Source: Enterovirga aerilata (GTDB lineage: Bacteria > Pseudomonadota > Alphaproteobacteria > Rhizobiales > Beijerinckiaceae). From it: 64,000 nucleotides of DNA. Numbering within the stretch: position 1 is the first letter of the stretch; each line of letters opens with the position of its first letter. Below are positions 10,700-19,173 of the stretch, piece by piece. The notes below the pieces were generated by a model that was not told where the DNA came from, ran no database searches, and saw only the letters and a list, made by a program, of their open reading frames with translations. The position numbers and the translations under genes are program-made. The stretch spans positions 1 to 64,000 of the forward strand of contig NZ_JABEPP010000007.1 in NCBI RefSeq assembly GCF_013044135.1, given 5' to 3'.

Positions 10700-10917
10700 C
10701 ACCTAGGTGTCTGGAAAAGCCGCTCCCGTGACCGCGCCCGCGCCTTCTCGGCCTCGACGGCCCGGTCCCGCGGCGGGGCGCTCGTGTGAAGCGAGGCGAG
10801 GAGGTGGCGGGCGGCGTGGGTGATCTTGTCGACGACCCCGTCGAAGGCCTCCGCATTGGCCTTCGACGGGTGCGTCGTGCCGGAGAGCCTTGCGCCGAAT
10901 TGCAGCGCCGCGGCTCT
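10700..10917 (-). pseudogene. DUF2277 family gene, 5' part missing
   Basis: Reading the minus strand from 10917 gives RAAALQFGARLSGTTHPSK, then an alpha-helical stretch, then TSAPPRDRAVEAEKARARS. This is the C-terminal two thirds of the short DUF2277 proteins (about 90 aa). Those normally begin near MCRNIKTLFNF and have PPATDDEIRAAALQF just before this point. The expected N-terminus is absent: the frame runs instead into the repeat that begins at about 10919. The 3' end is also extended and degraded. The gene appears to have been broken at the repeat boundary. Confidence 0.65.
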
Positions 10918-10918
10918 C

Positions 10919-11040
10919 TCCACTGTCATTCCCGGCCGGAGGCGGCGGAGCCGCCGGAGGGGAAGGGAATCCCGAGGCGGCTGCGGACTGTGAGGTTGGC
11001 TGGATCCCCTTCCGCCTGCTGCGCAGACGCCGGGTTTGAC
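10919..11040. repeat. dispersed repeat A, copy 1
   Basis: The block opens with TCCACTGTCATTCCCGGCCG, has the inner hairpin GGCGGCGGAGCCGCC, then GGAGGGGAAGGGAATCC. It closes with CTGGATCCCCTTCC, which is inverse to the GGAAGGGGAT-type opening arm. The same opening and closing segments recur at 11809-11936. It abuts the truncated DUF2277 gene on one side and lies 23 bp from the vapBC control region on the other. Confidence 0.65.
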
Positions 11041-11062
11041 GAGCGGGTCCTCCGCGTGACAA

Positions 11063-11082
11063 CGTATATACGCGGATTGACA
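11063..11082 (+). promoter_or_regulatory. candidate vapBC operator and -35 region
   Basis: A perfect palindrome, CGTATATACG (11063-11072), is followed by TTGACA (11077-11082), 42 bp before vapB. VapBC complexes commonly autorepress through short AT-containing palindromes at their promoter. No convincing -10 hexamer stands at the ideal distance, so the assignment is tentative. Confidence 0.45.
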
Positions 11083-11123
11083 CATGTCGCCCAGTGCCTA
11101 CTCTCTCCTGAGAGGAGCCCCCC

Positions 11124-11363
11124 ATGCCCCGTACGCGTGTGTTCAAGTCCGGCAACAGCCAGGCGGTCCGCATACCGGCGGAGCTGGCCTATGAGGATGC
11201 TGCGGCGGAGCTGACGATCAGCCGGCATGGCGACGTCATCACGCTCTATCCGGCGCGCACCGGCCTCAAGGACGCAGTGGCGCGGCTGCGCGGTATGCCT
11301 AAGCCGCCCGATGTCGAGCGGCGCGAGCCGATCGAGATGCCCGAGCGCGAACAAGTGGGTTGA
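11124..11363 (+). CDS. vapB: VapB-type antitoxin (AbrB/MazE fold)
   Basis: A protein of 79 aa. The N-terminal swapped-hairpin DNA-binding domain is clear: RVFKSGNSQAVRIPAELAY, then ISRHGDVITLYP. The C-terminal third, rich in charged residues and proline, is the usual toxin-binding tail. GAGAGGAG lies 6 bp upstream of the ATG. It pairs with the PIN toxin gene downstream; the two are separated by a palindromic repeat that begins inside the vapB stop codon. Confidence 0.92.
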   Translation: MPRTRVFKSGNSQAVRIPAELAYEDAAAELTISRHGDVITLYPARTGLKDAVARLRGMPKPPDVERREPIEMPEREQVG

Positions 11364-11408
11364 GCATGATCTCACCGGAAAACCGGTTCCCACTTTTCCG
11401 GATCATGC
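11362..11408. repeat. 47-bp palindromic repeat between vapB and vapC
   Basis: The element runs GAGCATGATC ... CCGGAAAACCGGTTCCCAC ... TCCGGATCATGC. Both ends carry GCATGATC/GATCATGC, and the centre CCGGAAAACCGGTT is near-symmetric. It matches a small repeat I know to be abundant in Bradyrhizobium and related Rhizobiales. The vapB TGA (11361-11363) overlaps its left end, and the vapC ATG is 1 bp past its right end. A diverged copy lies at 55896-55942. Confidence 0.75.
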
Positions 11409-11409
11409 G

Positions 11410-11805
11410 ATGGCCTTTCTCATCGACACCAACATCGCGATCCATGCGCGGGACGGGACCGAGCGCGTGCTCGACGCCTTGGCCGAGCATGACGGTCAGG
11501 TGCTGCTCTCTGCGCTGAGCCTCGCCGAACTGCAGCGCGGGCTCCACCGCGATCCGGCCGTAACCGCGCTCCGGAGGGAGCGGCTTGCGATCCTGCTCGA
11601 GGCGATCCCCGTAATCCCGTTCGATGCCGCCGCGGCCGAGGCTTATGGGACGATCATCGCTCAATGCGGCTGGGTGCGCGGCCGCGACTACGATCGCATG
11701 ATCGCAGCGCACGCGATCGCCACAAGCTCGACCCTCGTCACGAACAACGAGGCGGATTTCCGCGACATTCACGGGCTGACGCTTGTGAACTGGACGAGCG
11801 GCTGA
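11410..11805 (+). CDS. vapC: VapC-type PIN-domain toxin (RNase)
   Basis: A protein of 131 aa, standard for VapC. PIN acidic residues are present: D6 in FLIDTN, E40 in SLAELQRG, D95 in RDYDRMIAAHA and D116 in NNEADFRDI. Type II VapC toxins are Mg-dependent RNases that inhibit translation. The ATG at 11410 gives the normal N-terminus MAFLIDTN; the ribosome site would fall inside the palindromic repeat just upstream, which may affect expression relative to vapB. Confidence 0.93.
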   Translation: MAFLIDTNIAIHARDGTERVLDALAEHDGQVLLSALSLAELQRGLHRDPAVTALRRERLAILLEAIPVIPFDAAAAEAYGTIIAQCGWVRGRDYDRMIAAHAIATSSTLVTNNEADFRDIHGLTLVNWTSG

Positions 11806-11808
11806 GCG

Positions 11809-11979
11809 CTCCACTGTCATTCCCGGCCGGAGCAGTGCGGCAGCACTGCGGAGGGGAAGGGAATCCAGGGACGTCGTCCGCGGTGGGAGGTGTGCTGGAT
11901 CCCCTTCCCGGCCCTGCGGGCCGCCGGGGATGACAAGGAGCCCTTCCCGGGCGCTGCGCGCCCGCCGGGGATGATAGGC
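11809..11979. repeat. dispersed repeat A, copy 2, with partial duplication
   Basis: It starts CTCCACTGTCATTCCCGGCC four bases after the vapC stop. An inner hairpin GCAGTGCGGCAGCACTGC and GGAGGGGAAGGGAATCC follow, and it closes with CTGGATCCCCTTCCCGG. A second closing-type block, CCCTTCCCGGGCGCTGCGCG at 11941, repeats the end (compare 11906). It is the sister of the copy at 10919-11040, so vapBC lies between two copies in the same orientation. Confidence 0.65.
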
Positions 11980-12488
11980 GGCTTGACAATCATAGGAATA
12001 TAGTCTAGATCGGCTTCGTCCTCTTCGCCGAGGGGCGCTCTCGCGAGGCGTCAACAGAGCGGAAGAGCTTGAATGGGCCGGAATGGGCGAGAGCCCAGGC
12101 CGGCTGACGCGGCGCCTGCGGGCGGGTTTCGCGAACCCGCACTCGGGGAGCCGGACCAGCGCCGCCCTCCGGGTAATACGGCCCGGGCGCCAGTGCAGCA
12201 TGGCTAGTGTTCTCTCGTCCGGCAACGGGCGAGGGGGCGGAAGAGCGGCAGGTCCGGTCCAAAATCGCCGCCCGTGCCGGGGAAACCCGGACGCGGTGCT
12301 TGTCGTCTGGATCCTCGGGTCAAGCCCGAGGATGACAGGCGGGCGGGCATCGCGGGGACGCCGCAAGGCTCCTCTATAAAAAATTGATCGAGCGTTTCGG
12401 CGTCCCACGCCCCTCGACCAATTCACCCGCTCTTTGAAGTCGCCCGTCCTGACCGACCCCGCGCCGGGGAAGGACGGCGCGTGGGCGC
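11980..12488. other. intergenic stretch without a recognisable gene
   Basis: Neither strand gives a convincing protein. Two hairpins stand out. GCGGGTT (12122-12128) pairs with AACCCGC (12134-12140). ATCCTCGGG (12311-12319) pairs with CCCGAGGAT (12325-12333), within a common Rhizobiales-type repeat (CTGGATCCTCGGGTCAAGCC). Together with the repeats to the left, this looks like decayed accessory DNA. Confidence 0.6.
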
Positions 12489-12977
12489 TCACTCCCAGCA
12501 GGTCGCCTCGGCGATGCTGGTCGGGCGCACATTCGCGCCCGTTCCCGTCCGGTTGACCGCGACCGCGACGCCGTTGCCGTAGCCGACCGACCTGCAGGCG
12601 TTGACGGCGCAGCTCGCCTCGGCCTCGTTGCCGCAGGCGAAGGGCGCGAAGCGCAGCGTCGCGGCCGGGCGCCGGCCGCTGGTCGCCGCGACGAGGCGCT
12701 CGAGCCCGGCCCGGATCGCGATGATGTCCGTGCGCAGGCCCTCCATGGCGGGCGGCACGGTGCGGGTCGCGGCCTCCAGCCGCTCCAGGCGGTTGGAGAA
12801 GGTCTCCAGGGCCTGGCTGTTCCGCTGCAGCGCGGCCGTGTTCTGGCGCAGGGCCTCGAGCACGGAGCGCGTCAGGACGGTCTGCTCGCTCTCGGGCCCG
12901 GGCGGCTGCTGCGCGGCCGCGGGCGGCGCGAGGCAGAGGCCGGCCAGGAGGGGCCAGAGGAGGCGGGCTTGTCGCAT
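12489..12977 (-). CDS. secreted hypothetical protein with coiled coil
   Basis: A protein of 162 aa. A clear signal peptide (MRQARLLWPLLAGLCLAPPAAA) precedes a heptad-like helical region (about 33-90, rich in Leu, Gln and Ala). A C-terminal part then contains four cysteines (FACGNEAEASCAVNACRSVG ... TCWE), probably disulfide-bonded in the periplasm. I do not recognise a family. It is divergent from the PBP1A gene, so the 154-bp gap at 12978-13131 should hold both promoters. Confidence 0.7.
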   Translation of the reverse strand: MRQARLLWPLLAGLCLAPPAAAQQPPGPESEQTVLTRSVLEALRQNTAALQRNSQALETFSNRLERLEAATRTVPPAMEGLRTDIIAIRAGLERLVAATSGRRPAATLRFAPFACGNEAEASCAVNACRSVGYGNGVAVAVNRTGTGANVRPTSIAEATCWE

Positions 12978-13131
12978 CGGGATCCTCGGGTGCGTTGGTC
13001 GCGCCGGACCAAAGCACGGCCCGGGCTCCCCGGCCAGGGCGGGCGCGCTTTACGCTGCCTTAAAGCGCCCCGATTTAGGCTCTTTGCGTCCGAGCTTGGC
13101 CCGCGGGAAGGCGGGCTCTGCGGGGAACGCG

Positions 13132-15183
13132 ATGCGTCAGGGGCCGGAGCGCCGGCGGGAGAGACGGGAGCCGGTCTTCGACGGCGCCGAGCCCACGGAT
13201 GTGGGGCTGCGGCTGTCGCGCGGGGACCGTGCCGGGGGAGCGATGGCGAGGCCGGGTCGGGACGAGGAACGCGGCCGGCGCCGCAGGAGGCCGCGCCGGC
13301 GCTCGCTCGTCGGCCGGCTGGTCTCCTGGACGCTGGTCGTCGCGATCTGGGGCGCGATCGGCGTCGCGGCGATCCTGGCCTACCATGCGACGCAGCTGCC
13401 GCCGATCGACCAGCTCGCCGTGCCGAAGCGGCCGCCCAACGTGGCGATCCTCGCCTCGGACGGCACGCTCCTCGCCAATCGCGGCGAGACGGGCGGGCGC
13501 ACGGTCTCGCTCCGGGAGCTGCCGCCCTATCTGCCGAATGCCTTCGTGGCGATCGAGGACCGGCGCTTCTACGGCCATTTCGGCATCGACCCGCTCGGCA
13601 TCGCGCGGGCGGCCTTCCGCAACCTCACCTCGCGCGGGGTCGCCCAGGGCGGCTCGACGCTGACCCAGCAGCTCGCCAAGAACCTGTTCCTGACGCAGGA
13701 GCGCACCGCCTCGCGCAAGATCCAGGAGGCGATCCTCGCGCTCTGGCTGGAGCACCGCTACACGAAGGACCAGATCCTCGAGCTCTACCTCAACCGCGTC
13801 TATTTCGGCGCCGGCGCCTATGGCGTGGAGGCCGCCGCGCAGCGCTATTACGGCAAGCCCGCCCGGGAGGTCACGGTGGCGGAGGCCGCGACCCTCGCCG
13901 GGCTTGTGCAGGCGCCCTCGCGGCTCGCGCCGAACCGCAACCCGGAAGCCGCGCGCGCCCGGGCCGAGCTCGTCCTCGCCGCGATGGCGGACGAGGGCTA
14001 CATCCGGCCGGAGCAGCACAAGGCGGCGCTGCTGGAGCCGGCGGAGCCGCGCCGCCGCGCCGGCGCGGGCTCGGCGAACTACGCGGCCGACCTCGTCATG
14101 GACGTGCTGGACGATTTCGTCGGCACGGTCGAGACGGACATCTCGGTGAAGACCACGATCGATCCGGGCCTTCAGGCCGCGGCCGAGCGGGCGCTCACGG
14201 AGGAGCTCGCGCAGAAGGGGACGAAGTTCGGGGTGGGGCAGGGCGCCTTCGTAGCGATGCGGCCGGACGGGGCGCTGCGCGCGCTCGTCGGCGGCCGGAA
14301 CTACGCGGAGAGCCAGTTCAACCGCGCCACGAGCGCCCGGCGCCAGCCGGGCTCCGCCTTCAAGCCCTTCGTGTATCTCGCGGCTCTGGAGGCGGGGCTC
14401 GGGCCGGACACGGTGCGGGAGGACGGCCCGATCTCCGTCCGGGGCTGGAGCCCGGAGAACTATTCGCGCGACTATCGCGGGCCGGTGACGCTGCGCGACG
14501 CGCTGGCGCTCTCGCTCAACACCGTCGCGGTGCGGCTCGGGCTCGAGGTCGGGCCGAAGCGGGTGGTGCAGGTGGCGCGCCGGCTCGGCATCGCCTCGCC
14601 CCTGCAGCCGAACGCCTCCATCGCGCTCGGCACCTCGGAAGTCTCGCCCATCGAGCTCGTCGGCGCCTATGCGGCCTTCGCCAATGGCGGGTTCGGGGTC
14701 GTGCCCTATGTCATCGCCGAGGTCACGGGGCCGGGCGGGAAGGTGATCTACCGGCGCAAGGAGGGCGGGCTCGGCCGCGTGGTCGATTCGGCGGCGGTCG
14801 CCGCGATGAACGGCATGATGAGGGAGACGCTGCTCACAGGCACGGCCCGCAGGGCCGAGATCCCGGGTTTCGAGGCGGCGGGCAAGACCGGCACCAGCCA
14901 GGATTTCCGGGACGCGTGGTTCATCGGCTACACGGGCAACCTGGTCGCGGGCGTCTGGCTCGGCAACGACGACGGCACGCCGACCAAGAAGGTGTCCGGC
15001 GGCAACCTGCCGGTCGAGGTCTGGAGCCGCTTCATGAAGGCGGCGCTGCAGGGCACGCAGCCCGTTCCGCCGCCGAATCTGGGCGCCGCGCGCGTCGCCT
15101 CGGCGTCGGGCGCGCGGGGCCGGACGGCGAACGCACAGCCCGATCCGCTGGGCGAGTTCTTCGGCCGGCTGTTCGGGGACTGA
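13132..15183 (+). CDS. penicillin-binding protein 1A-type bifunctional transglycosylase/transpeptidase
   Basis: A protein of 683 aa that polymerises and crosslinks peptidoglycan at the inner membrane. A basic cytoplasmic head (1-65) is followed by one membrane helix (about 66-87). The GT51 domain has catalytic E142 in AIEDRRFYGHFG and GGSTLTQQLAKNLF at 173-186. The transpeptidase motifs are S408-x-x-K411 (GSAFKPF), S460-L-N462 and K584-T-G586. The ATG at 13132 is one choice; MARPGRDEE (residue 38) is a later alternative. It is shorter than classical PBP1A (about 800 aa) because the tail is short. Confidence 0.93.
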   Translation: MRQGPERRRERREPVFDGAEPTDVGLRLSRGDRAGGAMARPGRDEERGRRRRRPRRRSLVGRLVSWTLVVAIWGAIGVAAILAYHATQLPPIDQLAVPKRPPNVAILASDGTLLANRGETGGRTVSLRELPPYLPNAFVAIEDRRFYGHFGIDPLGIARAAFRNLTSRGVAQGGSTLTQQLAKNLFLTQERTASRKIQEAILALWLEHRYTKDQILELYLNRVYFGAGAYGVEAAAQRYYGKPAREVTVAEAATLAGLVQAPSRLAPNRNPEAARARAELVLAAMADEGYIRPEQHKAALLEPAEPRRRAGAGSANYAADLVMDVLDDFVGTVETDISVKTTIDPGLQAAAERALTEELAQKGTKFGVGQGAFVAMRPDGALRALVGGRNYAESQFNRATSARRQPGSAFKPFVYLAALEAGLGPDTVREDGPISVRGWSPENYSRDYRGPVTLRDALALSLNTVAVRLGLEVGPKRVVQVARRLGIASPLQPNASIALGTSEVSPIELVGAYAAFANGGFGVVPYVIAEVTGPGGKVIYRRKEGGLGRVVDSAAVAAMNGMMRETLLTGTARRAEIPGFEAAGKTGTSQDFRDAWFIGYTGNLVAGVWLGNDDGTPTKKVSGGNLPVEVWSRFMKAALQGTQPVPPPNLGAARVASASGARGRTANAQPDPLGEFFGRLFGD

Positions 15184-16374
15184 TCAGACGCGGTGCAGCG
15201 CGAAGGCCGCGAGGCTCGCGGCGAAGAGCAGCGTCAGCGCCATCGGCAGCGCGCCCGCGCCGTGGAACACCGCGACCGGGATCGTGTAGAGGGCGCCGAA
15301 GCCCATCGCGATGAAGCCGTAGAGGCTCGAGGCCGAGCCCGCCGCGTCGGGATCGACGTTCATCAGGCCGGCGACCGCGTTGGGGCCCATGATGCCGACC
15401 CCGATCGCATAGGCGAAGAGCGGCAGGACCAGCGTCCAGATCGTGAAGGGCGCGGCGAGGACGAGGCCGACCAGCACGATCGCGGCCCCGAGGCAGATCA
15501 GGTTGCCGCGCTGGGCGGCCACGCGCACCTCGTGCCGCCCGGCGACGGTCCGCACGAGTGCGGAGCCGACCGCCATGCCGACCGTGACGAAAAGGCACCA
15601 CAGTCCGACCTCCTGCGAGGAGCGGCCGAGCATCTCGCCGATGAGGAACGGCGCGACCGCCAGGAAGGCGTAGAGGCTCGTCCCTCCGCAGGAGGCCGCG
15701 ACCGTGTAGCGGCGGAACTTCACCGAGCGGGCGAGCCGGGCATAGGCGCCGAAGATGGCCCGGACGCCCGGCAGCGCGACCGGGCGGCGGTTGGTCTCCG
15801 GCAGCGTCAGGAGCACGAGCAGCAGCAGCACGGCGACGAGCCCGGCGAGCGCCACGAAGATCGCGCGCCAGCCGAATGTCCCGTCGATCACGCCCCCGAT
15901 CGCCGGCGCGAGCGCCGGCGTCATCGACATGGCCATGGTCAGCAGCGCGAGCTGGCGTGCGGCGTCCTGGCCGGACGACACGTCGCGGACCATGGCCCGC
16001 CCGATGACGAGCGAGCCGCAGCCCCCGAGCGACTGCAGCACGCGCGCGACGATCAGCCCGCCGATCGACGCCGCCGGAATCGCGAGGAGGAATCCTCCGA
16101 GGTAGATCAGGAGGCTTGCGATGATCACCGGGCGGCGCCCGAACCGGTCCGAGATCGGGCCGTAGACGAGCTGACCCGCCGCGAGCCCGACGAGGTAGAG
16201 CGTGACGGTGAGCTGCATCGCGCCGGGCGAGGCGCCCAGATCCGCGCCGGCCCGCGGCAGCGCCGGCACGAAGATGTGCATCGCAAGCGTACCCGTCATC
16301 GTGATCGCGACGAGGAGGGCGATGCTGGCGGAGGAGGGATTGCCGAAAGGCGGCCTGGTCAGAATTGACCGCAT
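15184..16374 (-). CDS. MFS multidrug exporter, Bcr/CflA family
   Basis: A protein of about 396 aa with twelve predicted membrane helices. The MFS motif A between helices 2 and 3 is YGPISDRFGRRPVIIASL, and the Bcr/CflA N-terminal pattern is DMY-like (LAMHIFVPALPRAGADLG). The stop codon abuts the PBP1A stop (convergent genes, no gap). The start is uncertain: the ATG at 16374 is used; ATGs at 16389 and 16407 are possible. It probably exports drugs or metabolites by proton antiport. Confidence 0.87.
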   Translation of the reverse strand: MRSILTRPPFGNPSSASIALLVAITMTGTLAMHIFVPALPRAGADLGASPGAMQLTVTLYLVGLAAGQLVYGPISDRFGRRPVIIASLLIYLGGFLLAIPAASIGGLIVARVLQSLGGCGSLVIGRAMVRDVSSGQDAARQLALLTMAMSMTPALAPAIGGVIDGTFGWRAIFVALAGLVAVLLLLVLLTLPETNRRPVALPGVRAIFGAYARLARSVKFRRYTVAASCGGTSLYAFLAVAPFLIGEMLGRSSQEVGLWCLFVTVGMAVGSALVRTVAGRHEVRVAAQRGNLICLGAAIVLVGLVLAAPFTIWTLVLPLFAYAIGVGIMGPNAVAGLMNVDPDAAGSASSLYGFIAMGFGALYTIPVAVFHGAGALPMALTLLFAASLAAFALHRV

Positions 16375-16482
16375 GACCCGTCTTACCATCGGGTGCCGGC
16401 CGGGCAAGATGCGCGCCAGCGGCTCCGGGCGGCGTCGATCTCGGTTGAGCGGCTTTGCCGGCCGGAAGCCGGGCGCTGCCGC

Positions 16483-16932
16483 TCAGTGCAGCAGCGACTG
16501 GTCGAGCGTCACGAGGACGAGAACCCGGTCGTCCACGGTGAGCAGACCGCGCACGAAGGTCTTGGACGGGTCGTAGGCGACCTCGGGCGCGGGGTGGAGC
16601 TCGTCCTCGCTCATCGTCATGATGTCGAGGACGGCATCGACCAGGAAGCCGAGCGTCTGGTCGCCGATCTGGGCCACGATGATGGCATGGCGGGCGCTCG
16701 GTTCGGAGACCGGCAGCCCGAGCCGGGCGGCGAGGTCCACCACCGGCAGCGTCGTCCCGCGCAGGTTGATCACGCCGCGCAGGTAATGCGGCGATTGCGG
16801 AAGGGGCGTGGTCTGCGTCCAGCCCCGGATCTCGCGCACCGACATGATGTCGATGCAGAACTCCTGGTCGGCGATCCGGAACGCGATCAGCTCCTCGCGC
16901 TTGGCCGCCCCCGACTTCGTTGCTGCGAGCAT
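16483..16932 (-). CDS. cheW: chemotaxis coupling protein CheW
   Basis: A protein of 149 aa made of a single CheW domain. Typical segments are FRIADQEFCIDIMSVREIRG, then SPHYLRGVINLRGTTLPVVD and GFLVDAVLDIM. It links methyl-accepting receptors to the CheA kinase. No cheA, cheY or mcp genes are in the window, so this is an orphan cheW with its partners elsewhere. No clear promoter was identified in the 94 bp between it and the flanking oxidoreductase gene. Confidence 0.95.
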   Translation of the reverse strand: MLAATKSGAAKREELIAFRIADQEFCIDIMSVREIRGWTQTTPLPQSPHYLRGVINLRGTTLPVVDLAARLGLPVSEPSARHAIIVAQIGDQTLGFLVDAVLDIMTMSEDELHPAPEVAYDPSKTFVRGLLTVDDRVLVLVTLDQSLLH

Positions 16933-17026
16933 GTCTGTTCCAGGTTCGTACCGCCCTCAGTCAAGCACGACATGGGTTAAAGGGACTTTCCCGACCAGGT
17001 CCGGCGCGCCCGTCCGAGGGATCGGT

Positions 17027-18529
17027 TTACGCGACCTTCCGCGGCACGAGCCGCAGGCCTGAGATCGAGTTCTGGGCGCCCTCGGCCCCCGCTTCGGCGT
17101 ATTCGGCGTCCTCGTTCACGCTCCACGTGTCGTAGAGGCGCTCGCCGGCCATGATGTTTCGGGCGGCGAGCATCCCGGTCATCATGGCGTGGTCCTGGTT
17201 GTTGTACTTGTGCATGCCGTTGCGGCCGACGGGGTGCAGGGTCGGGTAGTTCAGATCGAAGTCGAGCCGGATCGCGTCCACATGCGCCCGGTAGGAATCA
17301 TCGTAGACCGGGTAGGCCTTCGGCTGCCGCACGACGGCGGCGTCGACGATGTCGGCCGGGTCGATCAGGCCGATGCGGCCGATCTCGTGCGCCGCGAGCG
17401 CGACGAGCTCCTCGTCCGGCATGGTCCAGAGCCCGTCGCCCTCGAAGCAGAAATACTCGAGCCCGAGACAGGTGTAGCGCTCGTCCGGCACCATCTCGGG
17501 CGACCAGGAGCGGAAGTTCTGCACGCGCCCGACCAGGACGGAAGGATCGTGGATGTAGACCCAGTTGTCCGGGAAGCTCCGGTCGGACCTCGCGATCAGC
17601 GCGACCGTGAGGAAGTCGCGGTACTTCAGCAAACGCGCCTGGAAGAAGCTGATCGGCCTCGGGGTGAGCGCCTCGGCGAGTTCGCGCAGGGGGGCCGACG
17701 AGACCACGTTCCGCGCCGTGAAGGTCTCGCGCGTGCCGTTCGAGCGGATGGCCGTGACGGTCCAGATGCCGCGCTTGGCGTCGTAGGAGAGGCCGTCGAC
17801 CTTGCGGTCCATGAGGATATGGCCGCCGAAGGCGCGGATCTTCGCGGCCGCCGCCTCCCACATCATGCCGGGCCCGCGGCGCGGATATCGGAAGGATTCG
17901 ATGAGCGTCTTGACGACCTCGCCGTCCTTCGCGCGTCCCTTGCCGAGCCCGAGCGACCGCTTCATGCCGTCGAGGATGGCGGTGCGCAGGTCGAGGCCCT
18001 TGATGCGCTGGGACGCCCAATCGGCCGAGATCTCGTCGCAATCCATCCCCCAGACCTTCTCGGTATAGGTCTTGAAGAAGATGGAGAAGAGGCGCTCTCC
18101 GAACTGGTTGCGCACCCATTCGTGGAAGGTCTTCGGGTTCCGGACGGGCCGCAGCCTCGCGGCCGCATAGGAGAGGACGCAGGCGGCGGATTCGAGGACG
18201 CCGAGATTGCGCAGGGCCTCCAGCGCCCGCAGCGGATAGGCGTAGAACCTGCCCTTGTAGTAGATGCGCGAGAGCCGCGGACGCTCGATGAAGTCGTCGG
18301 GCAGGATCTCGTTCCAGAGGTCGACCACCTCCTTCTGCTTCGAGAAGAAGCGGTGGCCGCCGATGTCGAACAGGAAGCCGTTATGCTCGACGGTGCGGCT
18401 GATCCCGCCGACCTGCCTCGGATCGGCTTCGAGGACCAGAACCTCGAAGCCGGATTTCGCGAGCGTATAGGCGGCCGTGAGCCCGGCCGGGCCCGCCCCG
18501 ATGACGATCGTATCGGCGTGGCCGCTCAT
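17027..18529 (-). CDS. FAD-dependent amine oxidase/protoporphyrinogen oxidase-like protein
   Basis: A protein of 500 aa. An N-terminal dinucleotide-binding motif, IVIGAGPAGLTAAYTLAKSG (8-27), is followed by EADPRQVGGISRT and FLFDIGGHRFFSK. This is the branch of NAD(P)/FAD oxidoreductases often found in polysaccharide loci and annotated as UDP-galactopyranose mutase-like. The ATG overlaps the stop of the upstream GtrA gene by 4 bp (ATGA). With GtrA and the GT-C-like protein next door, a role in envelope glycan or polyprenyl-sugar metabolism is likely but inferred. Confidence 0.82.
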   Translation of the reverse strand: MSGHADTIVIGAGPAGLTAAYTLAKSGFEVLVLEADPRQVGGISRTVEHNGFLFDIGGHRFFSKQKEVVDLWNEILPDDFIERPRLSRIYYKGRFYAYPLRALEALRNLGVLESAACVLSYAAARLRPVRNPKTFHEWVRNQFGERLFSIFFKTYTEKVWGMDCDEISADWASQRIKGLDLRTAILDGMKRSLGLGKGRAKDGEVVKTLIESFRYPRRGPGMMWEAAAAKIRAFGGHILMDRKVDGLSYDAKRGIWTVTAIRSNGTRETFTARNVVSSAPLRELAEALTPRPISFFQARLLKYRDFLTVALIARSDRSFPDNWVYIHDPSVLVGRVQNFRSWSPEMVPDERYTCLGLEYFCFEGDGLWTMPDEELVALAAHEIGRIGLIDPADIVDAAVVRQPKAYPVYDDSYRAHVDAIRLDFDLNYPTLHPVGRNGMHKYNNQDHAMMTGMLAARNIMAGERLYDTWSVNEDAEYAEAGAEGAQNSISGLRLVPRKVA

Positions 18530-19110
18530 CGTCCGGCTCCGGCCGGCGGAGCCGCCATCGGGGTTGTGCCACGCGGCCGGAAGGTGACGAGCGCCTGTCC
18601 GGCGAAGGAGAAGCCGGCCGCCGATCCGGCGCTGGCGGCGAGGGCCGCGACGGGCCAGAGGGCCGGCGCAACCGCCCTCAGCGCGAGGAAGAGGCCGTAA
18701 TTCAGCGCCTGCGCGCAGAGCGCTACCCCGGCATAGCGCATCGCCTCCGCCTCGCTGCGGCGGCCGCTCGGCCGGAAGGTGAAGCGCCGGTTGAGGCGCC
18801 AGGTCACGATCGTCGCGACGGCGAGCGAAACCGCTCGGGCGAGCCAGTCCGCCGCGCCTGCGGCCGCGGCGAGCGAGAAGACGAAGGCGTCGACCGAGAA
18901 GCCGATCCCGCCGACTGCGAGGAAGCGCGGCAGCGGGTGCTCGGCCAGCGGTCGGCGCAGAGGAGCGGAGGCGGCTGTTGCGCCCTCCCGAGCGGCGGGG
19001 AGCGGCGCTCCGCGGGGTTCGGTCGCTTCGGGGACGGGCGGCACGCAGAGGCTCCTGAGCGGCCGCAAGGTGAAGGGGAATGGTTGACGCGAGGTTTCGA
19101 TGCCATGCAT
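18526..19110 (-). CDS. GtrA family membrane protein
   Basis: A protein of about 194 aa. The GtrA domain spans roughly 70-185, with four predicted helices and the family motifs FLAVGGIGFSVDAFVFSLAA and TWRLNRRFTF. GtrA proteins are thought to help move polyprenyl-phosphate sugars across the membrane. The N-terminal 65 residues are long and proline/arginine-rich for this family, so the real start may be later (for instance GTG at 19044). It is translationally coupled to the FAD protein gene. It is divergent from the GT-C-like gene at 19174, with 63 bp between. Confidence 0.82.
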   Translation of the reverse strand: MHGIETSRQPFPFTLRPLRSLCVPPVPEATEPRGAPLPAAREGATAASAPLRRPLAEHPLPRFLAVGGIGFSVDAFVFSLAAAAGAADWLARAVSLAVATIVTWRLNRRFTFRPSGRRSEAEAMRYAGVALCAQALNYGLFLALRAVAPALWPVAALAASAGSAAGFSFAGQALVTFRPRGTTPMAAPPAGAGR

Positions 19111-19173
19111 CCGGCGCCCGTCAACCGGCGGGTAAGCGCCACCGGTGATACTCGGCGGGATCAGAGCCCCTCC

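Noticed and set aside
10660-11085. Complete DUF2277 gene starting with MC at 11085
   Set aside because: The MC start is a coincidence. The first half is repeat A sequence and only the part from about 10917 downward matches DUF2277.
12005-12262. 85-codon minus-strand frame in the gap before the secreted protein
   Set aside because: Low-complexity Pro/Arg composition, no ribosome site and no family pattern.
12601-13131. Upstream extension of the PBP1A frame by 177 codons
   Set aside because: It runs antisense through the secreted hypothetical gene and gives an untypical N-terminus; ATG 13132 fits better.
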